A stretch of DNA of 64,000 nt from Bacteroidota bacterium (GCA_021155905.1 JAJNBG010000021.1:57158-121157); one strand, 5' to 3'. Shown: positions 9,298 to 19,812, numbered from the stretch's first letter. Made by a program: numbers and translations. Notes: a model not told the origin generated them from the sequence alone.

Positions 9298-9298
<1 letters not shown>
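8705..9298 (-). CDS. TenI/ThiE-like protein (probable thiazole tautomerase or second ThiE)
   Basis: Diverged member of the ThiE/TenI TIM-barrel family, 197 residues. It keeps 'VFHLRKP' (compare 'VQLRLKN' in ThiE), 'IALHSHHYLAKSFGINRLHY', 'SPVFNSISK' and 'ALGGIDETNCGKAYEMGFDG'. It lacks the 'NDNP' and 'LGxxD' segments that bind HMP pyrophosphate in true ThiE. By comparison with the family, TenI-type proteins aromatise the thiazole product of ThiG; here that is inferred, not shown. It begins at the thiC stop (sharing one base) and overlaps thiD by 22 nt. This thiC-tenI/thiE-thiD-thiE-thiG arrangement is seen in other Bacteroidota. Confidence 0.82.
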
Positions 9299-11154
<1,856 letters not shown>

Positions 11155-11214
11155 TTAATATTTATTTTTTGTTTTTATTTAATTGTCAGATTGCCTCATT
11201 GTCAAATCATCTAA

Positions 11215-11418
11215 TTAACCTCCCTGGGTAGCTTTAATGATTAAAATTTGATCGTTTGACTTGATCAGGTAGGTTTCCCATTGGGATTTAGGAATAACCG
11301 TATCGTTCACTGCCACAGCAATGCCTTTTTGTTTATCGCCTAATTGCGCAAGCACCAGATCATAAAGAGATGAATTCTCAGTAAGGCTGTGATTCTTATC
11401 GTTTAATGTAATTTCCAT
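11215..11418 (-). CDS. thiS: Sulfur carrier protein ThiS
   Basis: Ubiquitin-fold sulfur carrier, 67 residues ending in the required Gly-Gly (KATQGG), which ThiF adenylates and which then carries the thiocarboxylate to ThiG. N-terminal beta-grasp pattern 'MEITLNDKNHSL' and central 'GIAVAVNDTVIPKSQWETY' fit ThiS. First gene of the operon, 30-50 nt after the TPP riboswitch aptamer. Its ATG lies inside the 3' arm of a small hairpin (11415-11446), discussed separately. Confidence 0.95.
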   Translation of the reverse strand: MEITLNDKNHSLTENSSLYDLVLAQLGDKQKGIAVAVNDTVIPKSQWETYLIKSNDQILIIKATQGG

Positions 11419-11446
11419 TCCAAATAAATTTACACTTTAGGAATGG
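11415..11446 (-). promoter_or_regulatory. Hairpin enclosing the thiS start codon (possible riboswitch expression platform)
   Basis: On the minus strand CCATTCC (11446-11440) can pair with GGAATGG (11421-11415) over an 18-base loop. The 3' arm contains the thiS ATG (11418-11416). It lies directly between the TPP aptamer and the gene, so it could hide the start codon when TPP is bound. There is no U-tract, so translation control fits better than a terminator. The pairing is seen in the sequence; the function is an inference. Confidence 0.5.
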
Positions 11447-11465
11447 CGCCAATGAGAGAGGCCTA

Positions 11466-11548
11466 TTACTTTTCCCTTCGTCAGTGCTAACTGTATCAGG
11501 TTCAACGGGTATAATCTCAGTCCATGCGGACACCCCTAAAGCTGAGTA
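11466..11548 (-). ncRNA. TPP riboswitch (THI element)
   Basis: Minus-strand text carries the conserved THI-box segments in order: 'aggggtgtcc' (P1/P2 side), 'ctgagat' (the HMP-binding CUGAGA core), 'acccgttgaacctgat' and 'gttagcactgacgaaggga' (pyrophosphate-binding helices). It ends about 50 nt before the thiS ATG and would repress the nine-gene cluster when thiamine pyrophosphate is plentiful. Boundaries are approximate. Confidence 0.96.
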
Positions 11549-11615
11549 AATGTATTAAATTTTATTTAGAAAACGGCAGAAATCGGAATGTTGAAACGTT
11601 AAAAAACCGTTCGAT

Positions 11616-12125
11616 TTATAGTTTTTTTGTGGGTGGCCAGATGTTGTCTTTCACAATGCCATAAAAACACTCCGCAGCTTTTTTAATCTGGTCAGAATCT
11701 GGTTTTGGTACTCCAAATTCAACGGTTTCATTAAATACAATTTTAGAAAGGCCGAATTCTTTTAAGTTATCCAGGTAATAGGAATTATTAAGCTCCACTA
11801 AAAAGTAAGCTGAGTTTTTATCGATGGGCTCAAGCTTGATTAATTTGACATAGATCTGTTTTTTTGAAGAAAGTAATAACAGCGAGCCTTTTTTTCCAAA
11901 TCCTAAGTCATCCCGAACAATAATCTTTAAATAGTTTTTCTTATCCTGTTTAATAAATTGTACGAGGTAATTATTTTTAATTTTCACTTCCATCACTTCT
12001 GCAACCTCCTTGATTTTTGGGGAAAGAAGGGCACAAGAATCTTGTTTTAGCTGGTAACCACAGGGAGTTTGGCTAAATCCGATTGCTGATAAAGTAAGCG
12101 AACAAATAAAAATAATCTGTTTCAT
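11616..12125 (-). CDS. Secreted protein of unknown function
   Basis: Not recognised. 169 residues with a clean Sec signal peptide (MKQIIFICSLTLSAIGFSQ, cut before residue 20 or so). The mature part has two early cysteines ('TPCGY', 'DSCALL') and one late ('ECFYG'), alternating strand-like segments 'VMEVKIKNNYLVQFIKQD' and 'SKKQIYVKLIKLEPI', and a short Lys/Pro-rich tail. It lies downstream of the small secreted protein at 12208 but a hairpin terminator (12153-12185) separates them, so it is probably its own unit or read-through only. No match to the neighbouring paralogous cassette proteins was seen. Confidence 0.75.
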   Translation of the reverse strand: MKQIIFICSLTLSAIGFSQTPCGYQLKQDSCALLSPKIKEVAEVMEVKIKNNYLVQFIKQDKKNYLKIIVRDDLGFGKKGSLLLLSSKKQIYVKLIKLEPIDKNSAYFLVELNNSYYLDNLKEFGLSKIVFNETVEFGVPKPDSDQIKKAAECFYGIVKDNIWPPTKKL

Positions 12126-12152
12126 AGGTTGCTTTTTATTTTTCTGTAAATA

Positions 12153-12186
12153 AAAAAGGATAAAGCCTGATACCTTATCCTTTTTC
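12153..12186 (-). terminator. Intrinsic terminator after the first lipoprotein/secreted-protein cassette
   Basis: Arms AAAAAGGATAA (12153-12163) and TTATCCTTTTT (12175-12185) with an 11-base loop. On the minus strand the second arm runs into a T-rich tract. Lies 22 nt past the stop of the 12208 gene. Confidence 0.75.
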
Positions 12187-12207
12187 TATTTCTTTTGATG
12201 TTTAATT

Positions 12208-12639
12208 TTATTTTTGTTTAAATCCAATCAAAATCACTGCACAACCTGACCCTGCATTTTTATTTGCATCTAATTGCGCTTCAATCGTACATTCTAAAGT
12301 TGATTTTACTTTAAAATCCCAATAAGGTGCATTTGAATAGTTTTTATTGGTAAACAATAAATGACGGTCCTGATCATAAATATTAAAAATCAGGTTGCCA
12401 TCTGTTTTTCCGCTACATGCTGCTAAGCGGTATGTAGTTTCACCAAAAAACGTTGTGTGAAACTCAGCCATTTCTTCAGAATTTAATAATAATGAACGGT
12501 AAGATTGCCCATCAGAAATAAACTGAGCGATGATATGTTTTGAACATAAGCTGGCAATAGAGTCACACTGAGCACTTGCTGTATTGAATAAACCTACAGC
12601 GGACAAAATTAAAAGGCTTTTATATAAATTCTTCTTCAT
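12208..12639 (-). CDS. Small secreted protein, cassette member (copy A)
   Basis: Function unknown. 143 residues with a signal peptide ending 'NTASAQ' before Cys25. The central part 'GETTYRLAACSGKTDGNLIFNIYDQDRHLLFTN' and the end 'GCAVILIGFKQ' align by eye with the product of 44242-44730 ('GMDYRINVCCETDMGGKLNYKIFDAKTSELLYDN', 'ACVGLLIEHK'). Strand-rich pattern with paired cysteines suggests a small beta-sandwich in the periplasm or outer surface. It follows a lipoprotein gene by 14 nt; the same gene order is repeated at 43.3-44.7 kb. Start ATG 12639. Confidence 0.82.
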   Translation of the reverse strand: MKKNLYKSLLILSAVGLFNTASAQCDSIASLCSKHIIAQFISDGQSYRSLLLNSEEMAEFHTTFFGETTYRLAACSGKTDGNLIFNIYDQDRHLLFTNKNYSNAPYWDFKVKSTLECTIEAQLDANKNAGSGCAVILIGFKQK

Positions 12640-12653
12640 GATTAAGGGAATGA

Positions 12654-13568
12654 TTAAGATTTGGTATTGATAATTGCATCACGGATAGCAGTAATTTTAG
12701 CTGATATCTGTTCGATCTGTTCTTTGCTGATAGTAATTTCAGTTGTACTGTTGATGTAGGTTGTTTTCTTAGTCTCGTCAGTTGTAGGTTCAACAAAATT
12801 ATATTTTGCTGTGATACTCTGATAGATGACAGCTAATTCATCCAGTTGCTTGGATAACTCAGCAGCATCAGGTAAATTATGAGATTTGATTAATTCAATA
12901 ATGCTCAATAAAGCCTGTTTTTGTTCAGCGATACGGTATTTGATCTCATCGGTTGGTTTTTTGTTGTAAGCCAAAATTGAGAAATTCATACTTTCAATCC
13001 ATCCACCGGTTAAGATTAAGCTACTTATCTCTGTACGCTTGTTCGTTTTTAAGTAAGCATCACTTGCTCTGTAAGCAATACCAACTAAAACCAACATACT
13101 ATCCTTATTAGAGATGTTATCGCTGATGCGTTTCATGGTTGTTTGATCAAAAGCGGAAGAAACGCCAATTTTATCAGCCAGGGTCTTTACTGCTCCCAGG
13201 TAACCAATAGCATCCTGCGTTTGGTTATACATACTCACATAACCCAAATCAGCACCGTAGATACCTAAGTTTAAAGATCTTGAATAATCTGAAGAATATT
13301 GCCCGTTTTTGTTACCGGCATTTAATATCGATTTATCGTAAGCAACACCCGATTTTTGGATCAGTAAGGCAGTTTGCATAGGAGATGGAACACTGAATAA
13401 TTTTCCACCAACATTCAAAGCGACTGCTTTTACAGTATCGGTATCCGGCAAATCATCAGTTGTTTCATCAGATGGCTTAGGATCACCACAAGAATATATT
13501 AACATAGAAGCTAAACTTAATGCAATAACTTTTGTGTTTAGCTTAAAATTTTTAATGTTCATCGTCAT
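12654..13568 (-). CDS. Lipoprotein of unknown function, cassette member (copy A)
   Basis: 304 residues with a lipoprotein signal (lipobox IYSC, Cys27) and an acidic linker after it (residues 30-45). The body is predicted helical. It shares with the product of 43334-44233 the words FxVPSP (58-63), LNLGIYGADLGY (compare LNFGIYSCDLSY), LADKIGVSSA (compare LGDQIGVSSA) and GGWIESM (compare GGWIESL), plus a similar C-terminal helix 'ISAKITAIRDAIINTKS'. So these are paralogs. Asp/Glu residues follow Cys27 (GDPKPSDE). Function unknown. An ATG at 13562 is an alternative start. It follows map by 95 nt. Confidence 0.85.
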   Translation of the reverse strand: MTMNIKNFKLNTKVIALSLASMLIYSCGDPKPSDETTDDLPDTDTVKAVALNVGGKLFSVPSPMQTALLIQKSGVAYDKSILNAGNKNGQYSSDYSRSLNLGIYGADLGYVSMYNQTQDAIGYLGAVKTLADKIGVSSAFDQTTMKRISDNISNKDSMLVLVGIAYRASDAYLKTNKRTEISSLILTGGWIESMNFSILAYNKKPTDEIKYRIAEQKQALLSIIELIKSHNLPDAAELSKQLDELAVIYQSITAKYNFVEPTTDETKKTTYINSTTEITISKEQIEQISAKITAIRDAIINTKS

Positions 13569-13663
13569 AATTTATTTGTTTGTTGCTAAAAAACCTATGC
13601 AAGTAAATAATTTTTAACGACATAGCCAAATAATAATTTAACTCAGTTATTGACAATACAGGT

Positions 13664-14437
13664 TTAAATTCCCAATGCTTCTTCGATATATTTAAAGGTT
13701 GATAAAATTTCAGGTTTGCCGTCAATCTGCGCCACGTCATGCTCAAAATGTGCTGACGGTTTACCATCTGCCGTTAAAATTGTCCAGCCGTCTTTTAATT
13801 GTTTGATATTCCGTGTGCCCATATTGATCATGGGTTCGATGGCAATCACCATTCCATCCTTTATTTTTGGGCCATCACCGCGTTTCCCATAATTAGGTAC
13901 TTCAGGATCTTCATGCAGTTTTTTTCCTAGCCCATGCCCAACCAATTCTCTCACCACTCCGTAACCGTTTTTTTCAGCATGTTGCTGAATGGCAAATCCA
14001 ATATCTCCAATCCGGTTACCATTCTTAAATTGTTCGATACCTATGTACAGGCATTCTTTAGTGACATCCAGTAACTTTTGAACTTCCGGATGAATCTGAC
14101 CCACGCCAAAAGTATAGGCATGGTCCCCAAAATACCCGTTTTTTACCACGCCGCAATCCACCGAGATAATATCTCCTTCTTCCAATGGCTTATCATTTGG
14201 TATTCCATGCACAACCGAAGCATTTAATGACATGCACAGCGTATTTGGAAAGCCATACATTCCTTTAAAAGCTGGAACACCTCCATTATCACGAATATAT
14301 TCTTCAGCTAGTTTGTCTAAATATAATGTGGTAACGCCCGGTTTAATTTCTTTGGCAATAATACCTAAGGTGCGGGAAACGCTCAAAGCTGATTCGCGCA
14401 TCAATTCAATTTCTTCTCTGTTCTTTAATATGATCAT
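13664..14437 (-). CDS. map: Type I methionine aminopeptidase
   Basis: Removes the initiator methionine from nascent proteins. All five metal ligands are present at the expected spacing: D94, D105, H168, E201 and E232, together with H77 in 'VVHGIP'. Length 257 matches the bacterial type I enzyme without extensions. Start ATG at 14437 overlaps the TGA of the HAD gene (ATGA, 4 nt), so the two are likely co-translated. The cassette A lipoprotein follows 95 nt downstream. Confidence 0.97.
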   Translation of the reverse strand: MIILKNREEIELMRESALSVSRTLGIIAKEIKPGVTTLYLDKLAEEYIRDNGGVPAFKGMYGFPNTLCMSLNASVVHGIPNDKPLEEGDIISVDCGVVKNGYFGDHAYTFGVGQIHPEVQKLLDVTKECLYIGIEQFKNGNRIGDIGFAIQQHAEKNGYGVVRELVGHGLGKKLHEDPEVPNYGKRGDGPKIKDGMVIAIEPMINMGTRNIKQLKDGWTILTADGKPSAHFEHDVAQIDGKPEILSTFKYIEEALGI

Positions 14438-14892
14438 TTGCCAAAAAGTTTTTGGAAAAACGTTTTTTCCTTTTTGTAATTGTTGTGGGCTTCGGGGTTT
14501 TTAACCATATGGTTAAATTCTCCCCCTTCGGGATGAAGAATTTGCCACACAGTGCTCCAACCTAAAAATCCACCGACATTTCTGTCATCAATAAATATAT
14601 CCACGTTCAATTTGCGGGGAGTATCTTCTGTGATAATTTCTTCGGGATAATTTTTATTAACCGCGTAAAATTCAACGCCATTTTTTTTACAATACTCAAC
14701 TGCCTCGTTTAACAATGAACCGGTGCGATATGTATGTAGAATTAATTTATGTCCTTTTTTCTGAAGTTCTTTTATCGTCGCAAAAGCAAACAACATTTCT
14801 TTCCCGATCTTCGGATAATCATGTTCCACGATGGTTCCGTCGAAATCGATGGCTATCGTTTTACTCCCGTTATTGATGAATTGTTGTTCCAT
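14434..14892 (-). CDS. HAD-like phosphatase (BT0820-type)
   Basis: Small haloacid-dehalogenase-fold protein, 152 residues. Motif I is 'IAIDFDGTI' with nucleophile Asp16 and acid Asp18; motif II is the Thr/Ser near 'LILHTYRTGS'; motif III/IV is 'DIFIDDRNVGG'. No cap domain fits in this length. The family resembles the structurally known Bacteroides protein BT0820; the substrate is unknown. It sits between gpmA (6 nt upstream) and map (4-nt overlap), forming a compact minus-strand run. Confidence 0.82.
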   Translation of the reverse strand: MEQQFINNGSKTIAIDFDGTIVEHDYPKIGKEMLFAFATIKELQKKGHKLILHTYRTGSLLNEAVEYCKKNGVEFYAVNKNYPEEIITEDTPRKLNVDIFIDDRNVGGFLGWSTVWQILHPEGGEFNHMVKNPEAHNNYKKEKTFFQKLFGK

Positions 14893-14898
14893 GTTAAA

Positions 14899-15504
14899 TT
14901 ATAAATTCTCTGCTTTTAAGACTTTTAAATTATTGTCTAATTCATAATGACGAGGCACGGCAGTACCGATTTCAAATTCTAAAATCTCGTCGGGCGTCAT
15001 GTTTTCGAGGTACATGATCAGGGCCCTTAAACTATTGCCATGCGCTGCAATTACTATGTTTTTACCTTCTTTTAATTTAGGCTCAATCTCCAATTTAAAA
15101 TAAGGGATTACGCGCGCAGCCGTGTCTTTTAAACTTTCTCCGTTAGGAGGCGCTATATCAAAACTTCTTCTCCAGATTTTCACCTGGTCTTCACCAAATT
15201 TTTTAGCCGTTTCAGTTTTATCTAAGCCTTGAAGATCGCCATACATTCGTTCGTTTAATGCTTTGTCGAATGTCGTGGAAATATTTGGCTGCCCTGCTAC
15301 TTCAAGCGCTAATTTCAACGTATTTTGAGCGCGTTTTAAATCAGAAGCATAAGCAAGGTCAAAATGAAAAGGCTTCAATTTTTCGCCTGCATTTTTTGCT
15401 TCCTGCATTCCTTTTTCTGTTAATTCAACGTCTACCCATCCGGTAAATTTGTTTTCTAAATTCCAAACACTTTGTCCGTGACGAAAAATAATTAAAGTTG
15501 CCAT
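14899..15504 (-). CDS. gpmA: 2,3-bisphosphoglycerate-dependent phosphoglycerate mutase
   Basis: Glycolytic/gluconeogenic interconversion of 3- and 2-phosphoglycerate. The phosphohistidine motif RHG occupies residues 8-10 (His9), followed by 'GQSVWNLENKFTGWVD' and 'LNERMYGDLQGLDK'; the second His lies in 'AAHGNSLRAL'. The length of 201 is shorter than the E. coli enzyme (about 250) and is usual for the compact Bacteroidota forms. Start ATG at 15504, 33 nt after proS. Confidence 0.93.
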   Translation of the reverse strand: MATLIIFRHGQSVWNLENKFTGWVDVELTEKGMQEAKNAGEKLKPFHFDLAYASDLKRAQNTLKLALEVAGQPNISTTFDKALNERMYGDLQGLDKTETAKKFGEDQVKIWRRSFDIAPPNGESLKDTAARVIPYFKLEIEPKLKEGKNIVIAAHGNSLRALIMYLENMTPDEILEFEIGTAVPRHYELDNNLKVLKAENL

Positions 15505-15537
15505 TTTATAGTTCTAATAGTTTTTTAATAATTTATT

Positions 15538-17016
15538 TTAATAAGCTCTTGCAAATAAAACCCTTTGCGTACTTGGTTTACCGCTGTAGATACATACACC
15601 GGTTTCCTGTTCGTTGTTTAACGGAATGCAGCGAATGGTGGCTTTGGTTTCTTCCTTAATTTTTTCTTCCGTTTCAGAAGTCCCATCCCAATGTGCCAGA
15701 ATAAATCCGGTTTTTTCATCCAGTATTTTTTTAAATTCGTCAAATGAATCAACTTTGGTTGTCAGCTGTTGCGTTCTTGCTTTGGCTTTTTCAAATAAAT
15801 TGTTTTGAATTTCCGTCAGCAAATTTTCGATCAAGGAATCGATTCCTTCAATGCTTACCGTTTCTTTAGTTAAAGTATCTCTTCGGGCGACTTCAACCGT
15901 GCCATTTGCCAAATCTCTTTCACCGATCGCAATACGAACCGGAATTCCTTTTAATTCATATTCGGCAAACTTCCATCCCGGACGTTGTGAATCGCGATCA
16001 TCGTATTTTACAGAAATACCTTTAGCTTGCAATTTCTTTTTAATGTCATTAGCTACTTCAGATACTTTAGCCAGACCTTCATCACCTTTATAAATTGGCA
16101 CAATCACAACCTGTATTGATGCTAACTTCGGAGGCAGAACGAGTCCGTTATCATCACTGTGACTCATCACTAATGCTCCCATTAAACGGGTGGAAACACC
16201 CCAGGAAGTTGCCCAAACATATTCCTGTTTATTATCTTTTGTTACATATTTAACATCAAATGCTTTGGCGAAATTTTGACCTAAAAAGTGAGAAGTCCCT
16301 GCCTGTAACGCTTTTCCGTCCTGCATCAACGCTTCAATACAATATGTGTCATCAGCACCCGCAAATCGTTCGTTAGCTGTTTTCACGCCTTTTACTACAG
16401 GAACTGCCATCCAGTTCTCAACAAAGTCAGCGTATACTTCCAGCATTTGTTTTGTTTCTGCAATCGCTTCTTCTTTGGTGGCATGAGCTGTATGTCCTTC
16501 CTGCCAAAGAAATTCAGCGGTTCTTAAAAATAACCTGGTACGCATTTCCCAGCGAACCACGTTGGCCCATTGGTTCACGAGTATTGGCAAGTCCCTGTAA
16601 GATTGAATCCAGCTTTTATAAGTGTTCCAAATAATGGCTTCACTGGTTGGACGAACAATTAATTCCTCTTCCAGTTTAGCTTCCGGATCTACGATTAGTT
16701 TACCCTTATTATTTGGATCCGTTTTTAAACGGTAATGAGTAACAATTGCGCATTCTTTTGCAAAACCTTCAGCGTTTTTTTCTTCTGCTTCAAAAAGGCT
16801 TTTAGGTATGAACAAAGGGAAATACGCATTCTGATGTCCTGTATCTTTAAACATTTTGTCCAAAGCTTTTTGCATATTTTCCCAAATACTGTAACCATAT
16901 GGTTTAATCACCATGCAGCCTCTAACCGCCGAGTGATCAGCCAGATCAGCTTTTACCACTAAATCGTTATACCACTTACTGTAATCTTCTGCTCGTGTTG
17001 TCAATTCTTTACTCAT
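15538..17016 (-). CDS. proS: Prolyl-tRNA synthetase (archaeal/eukaryal-like type)
   Basis: Class II aminoacyl-tRNA synthetase charging tRNA-Pro. '[18 protein letters not shown]' near the N-terminus, 'RPTSEAIIW' and '[15 protein letters not shown]'-type motif 2 residues, '[13 protein letters not shown]', and the C-terminal 'RVLFARAY' ending in Tyr are features of the ProS type without the bacterial editing (INS) insertion. The ATG at 17016 (492 residues, MSKELTT) is chosen over a TTG four codons upstream. It heads the minus run proS-gpmA-HAD-map. Confidence 0.95.
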   Translation of the reverse strand: MSKELTTRAEDYSKWYNDLVVKADLADHSAVRGCMVIKPYGYSIWENMQKALDKMFKDTGHQNAYFPLFIPKSLFEAEEKNAEGFAKECAIVTHYRLKTDPNNKGKLIVDPEAKLEEELIVRPTSEAIIWNTYKSWIQSYRDLPILVNQWANVVRWEMRTRLFLRTAEFLWQEGHTAHATKEEAIAETKQMLEVYADFVENWMAVPVVKGVKTANERFAGADDTYCIEALMQDGKALQAGTSHFLGQNFAKAFDVKYVTKDNKQEYVWATSWGVSTRLMGALVMSHSDDNGLVLPPKLASIQVVIVPIYKGDEGLAKVSEVANDIKKKLQAKGISVKYDDRDSQRPGWKFAEYELKGIPVRIAIGERDLANGTVEVARRDTLTKETVSIEGIDSLIENLLTEIQNNLFEKAKARTQQLTTKVDSFDEFKKILDEKTGFILAHWDGTSETEEKIKEETKATIRCIPLNNEQETGVCIYSGKPSTQRVLFARAY

Positions 17017-17072
17017 CTTACTTAACAAATGTTAAAATATATTTATTATAATCTAATTGGCACTTAATTTGG

Positions 17073-17080
17073 TAACTTTG
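17073..17080 (+). promoter_or_regulatory. TAnnTTTG-like -7 promoter element
   Basis: TAACTTTG fits the Bacteroidota -7 consensus exactly, 70 nt before the start of the Tyr/Gly-rich gene. The nearest TTG (17057-17059) is only 13 nt away, closer than the usual -33 spacing, so support is partial. Confidence 0.35.
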
Positions 17081-17150
17081 CTAGTGCATTCCCCGTGCAA
17101 ATTTAAACTTTTATTGGACGTTTGCGTCTGATATTAAAAAAACTAATAAA

Positions 17151-18278
17151 ATGAAAAAACGTTATAATGATTCTCTTGCACTTGCCAGACAGGCACAGAA
17201 AGATCAGGACGAAGCAAACCCGTATTACAAAGACCGGGAATTTAAGTATGACGATTATTATGATTATGAGTACGCTACCCGCGTACGACGTTTCAATAAT
17301 GATATTTACGGATTGAGTTATTATGATAATTATTATACCAATTCATACTGGTATAGTCAAAACCCCTACAATTATGGTGTAAGTGTATATAACGGATACA
17401 GTTGGTGGGGCTCGAGCTATAACTCATACAGTTATAACCCTTCTGTCAATTTTTATAGCAGTTGGGGCTGGAATTGTGGCCCTGGCTACGGCTATGGCGG
17501 GTATAATCCTTATATGGCAGGATATATGCAGGGCTATAATAATGGTTTCAATAATGGTTATTATGGAAACTATTATGGTTACGGTAATCCTTATGGATAC
17601 GGTAGTCCTTTCGGATACGGTTATGGTAATTACGGATACGCAAACCCGTACGGGTATGGGTTTGGCAATGGGAATAACTGGGGCTATTATAATAGTTATG
17701 ATGGAAACAGTGGATTCTATTACGGGTTCCGTACAGCCAATGGCGGCGGTAATAGCCGTAGAACATCGAACCCTGGAATGTCAGGAAAAAGAGAGTACGT
17801 TGAAAAATATGTACAAACTGTAACTGAAGAGAGAGACCGTTCAGGAAAATTCTCGGAAGTCTCAACACCAAGAATAGTCGAACCAGTTAGAGGTACGAGT
17901 GTTCCACCAAGAACAGGAGGTGTAAAATCACCTCGTACCAATGCTGATAATGATGGACCGGTAAGAGTTAATACGCCGACAAAAGCAACGGATCCTGTGA
18001 GAGTTTCTGATCCGGTTCGTGTAAAACCGACAAGAGATCCGAATGTATCACCGGTTAAAGAACAACCAACCAGACAGCCGGATAAGGTGACACCTCCTAT
18101 CAGGCAGAATCCGATAAGAGTCAATGAACCGGTAAAACAGCCTACTGAAACACCGCGGTTTGAGACGCCGCGGTTTGAAACACCACGGCAAAATAATCAA
18201 CCGGCTCCAACAGCTCCTACTAATAATGGTGGAAGTAATCCTCCTCGCAGTAATACAGGAGGACACCGTCCAAGATAG
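17151..18278 (+). CDS. Tyr/Gly/Asn-rich protein with proline-rich tail, function unknown
   Basis: 375 residues in three zones: a charged start (1-45), a low-complexity Tyr/Gly/Asn/Ser zone (about 45-195, many 'YGYG', 'GNYYG' words), and a Pro/Arg/Thr/Val tail (about 220-375) with repeated 'PVRV' and two 'RFETPRFETPR'-type repeats. Similar Bacteroidota proteins are usually lipoproteins, but here no signal peptide is found: the ATG at 17151 starts directly with MKKRYNDS, the frame upstream has no ATG, and a stop lies at 17082. So it is either cytoplasmic, exported another way, or the annotated start misses an unusual upstream codon. It precedes a FadL-like porin by 37 nt. Confidence 0.7.
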   Translation: MKKRYNDSLALARQAQKDQDEANPYYKDREFKYDDYYDYEYATRVRRFNNDIYGLSYYDNYYTNSYWYSQNPYNYGVSVYNGYSWWGSSYNSYSYNPSVNFYSSWGWNCGPGYGYGGYNPYMAGYMQGYNNGFNNGYYGNYYGYGNPYGYGSPFGYGYGNYGYANPYGYGFGNGNNWGYYNSYDGNSGFYYGFRTANGGGNSRRTSNPGMSGKREYVEKYVQTVTEERDRSGKFSEVSTPRIVEPVRGTSVPPRTGGVKSPRTNADNDGPVRVNTPTKATDPVRVSDPVRVKPTRDPNVSPVKEQPTRQPDKVTPPIRQNPIRVNEPVKQPTETPRFETPRFETPRQNNQPAPTAPTNNGGSNPPRSNTGGHRPR

Positions 18279-18315
18279 AAAAACATCCCCGTTTTAATAT
18301 TTTAAACAAATAATT

Positions 18316-19812
18316 ATGAAATTTCTTTTTAGTGTAACAACATTAAGCTTGTTATCCTTTCCCCTGGTTTCACAAAATGATATTGATGCTATCAGGTACT
18401 CCCAAACTTTTTTTGGGGGAACTTCACGTAGTAAAGCGATGGCCGGGTCTTTCGGTGCATTAGGGGCTGATGGATCCTGTATGGCCAATAATCCGGCGGG
18501 CATTGGTTTATACCGTAAAGGCGATATTAATTTATCATTGGGGCTCAAGTTTTTTTCCGTAGAAGCGATACACAACGGCACTTCCAACAAGAACTTTAAG
18601 GCAAGCGTGCCATTTGACGGATTGACAATAGTAGGCGCATGGGACAGTAAGCTGCAGCCTGATAATCACCATTCATTGGGCTTGTCATGTAACCAAATTG
18701 TGAATTTCAATAGTAATACCACCATTGAAGGAAAGGCAAATTTTAAAAGTATTGCAAATGATTTTTTATCCTCTGCTAACGGTAAAGCGTTAAACAATCT
18801 TGATAATAGCTACTCGGGGATGGCCTATGATAATTATCTTATTGACAGATACGATACAACAACGAATCAGTACGCTACATTGATTAATACAAAATACGAT
18901 TTAATCCAATCAAAGGAAATTGAAACCAGAGGAAAAATTAACGAATGGTGTTTCAGCTATGCTTACGGATATAAAGACAAACTTTATCTTGGTGCGACCC
19001 TTGGCATCCCGATTATTTCTTTCAGTCATAACTCTGTCTATTCGGAAACGGATGTTAACGATTCCATGCGATTGAGCACAAACTCCAACCCGACTTATTA
19101 TTACCCGACGGAAGGAGTAGGAGGATTCAAGAGCATGTCTTACCAGGAAACTTATAAAACAACAGGAACGGGTTACAATTTAAAGGTTGGAATCATTTAC
19201 AGGGCAGCTGAATTTATCAGATTAGGAGCCAGTTTCCACTCACCGACCATTTATAATTTAAGTGACGGATACGTTTATAAAATGAACGCCAATTATGATG
19301 AAGGCGGTTCCTTTACAACTCAATATCCACCGGATAATGGTGGTAAATTCAATTACCAGGTCATTACGCCCATGAAATTTATAGGTAGCATAGCTTTGTT
19401 ATACCAAAAGTTAGGAGTGATTAACATTGATTACGACATCATCAATTACAAACAGGCATCCCTGCAAAGTTCTCCTCAGGAATTTACAGGTGTGAATGCG
19501 GTTATCAGGAACAAATACAGTCAAACTTCAAATTTGAGAGTAGGAGCGGAAGCGAATCTGAAACCGATGTTTGTGCGTTTGGGATACGCAATGTATGGTA
19601 GTCCTTTTGGAGAAACCTTTACCGGTGATTTTGTAAAATCATTTTATACCGGGGGAATTGGCTTTAGAAAAGAAAAAATGTACCTGGATATTTCATTTAC
19701 CAAATCTATGAACAGCGAAAATTACTATATGTATAACCCGAAATTTGTCGATAAAACGACTTTAAAAAACTCTGGCACGACAATTGCAGTTACTGTTGGT
19801 AGTAAGTTTTAG
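18316..19812 (+). CDS. OmpP1/FadL-family outer-membrane transport protein
   Basis: 498 residues with a signal peptide (cut near 'PLVSQ', about residue 19-20). The mature N-terminus 'DALRYSQ'-like ('DIDAIRYSQTFFGGTSRSKAMAG') followed by 'GSFGALGADGSCMANNPAGIGLY' is the typical OmpP1/FadL hatch region of Bacteroidota; the rest is a long series of amphipathic strands ending in an aromatic-type C-terminal strand ('GTTIAVTVGSKF'). Family members move hydrophobic compounds such as long-chain fatty acids across the outer membrane. The substrate here is unknown. A strong terminator follows. Confidence 0.9.
   Translation: MKFLFSVTTLSLLSFPLVSQNDIDAIRYSQTFFGGTSRSKAMAGSFGALGADGSCMANNPAGIGLYRKGDINLSLGLKFFSVEAIHNGTSNKNFKASVPFDGLTIVGAWDSKLQPDNHHSLGLSCNQIVNFNSNTTIEGKANFKSIANDFLSSANGKALNNLDNSYSGMAYDNYLIDRYDTTTNQYATLINTKYDLIQSKEIETRGKINEWCFSYAYGYKDKLYLGATLGIPIISFSHNSVYSETDVNDSMRLSTNSNPTYYYPTEGVGGFKSMSYQETYKTTGTGYNLKVGIIYRAAEFIRLGASFHSPTIYNLSDGYVYKMNANYDEGGSFTTQYPPDNGGKFNYQVITPMKFIGSIALLYQKLGVINIDYDIINYKQASLQSSPQEFTGVNAVIRNKYSQTSNLRVGAEANLKPMFVRLGYAMYGSPFGETFTGDFVKSFYTGGIGFRKEKMYLDISFTKSMNSENYYMYNPKFVDKTTLKNSGTTIAVTVGSKF

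Noticed and set aside
13552..13767. Minus-strand open frame overlapping map and the cassette lipoprotein
   Set aside because: Out-of-frame shadow of map; no independent signals.
17383..17823. 146-codon frame overlapping the Tyr/Gly-rich gene
   Set aside because: Second frame of low-complexity codons; Met/Ile/Val-rich repeats with no structure.
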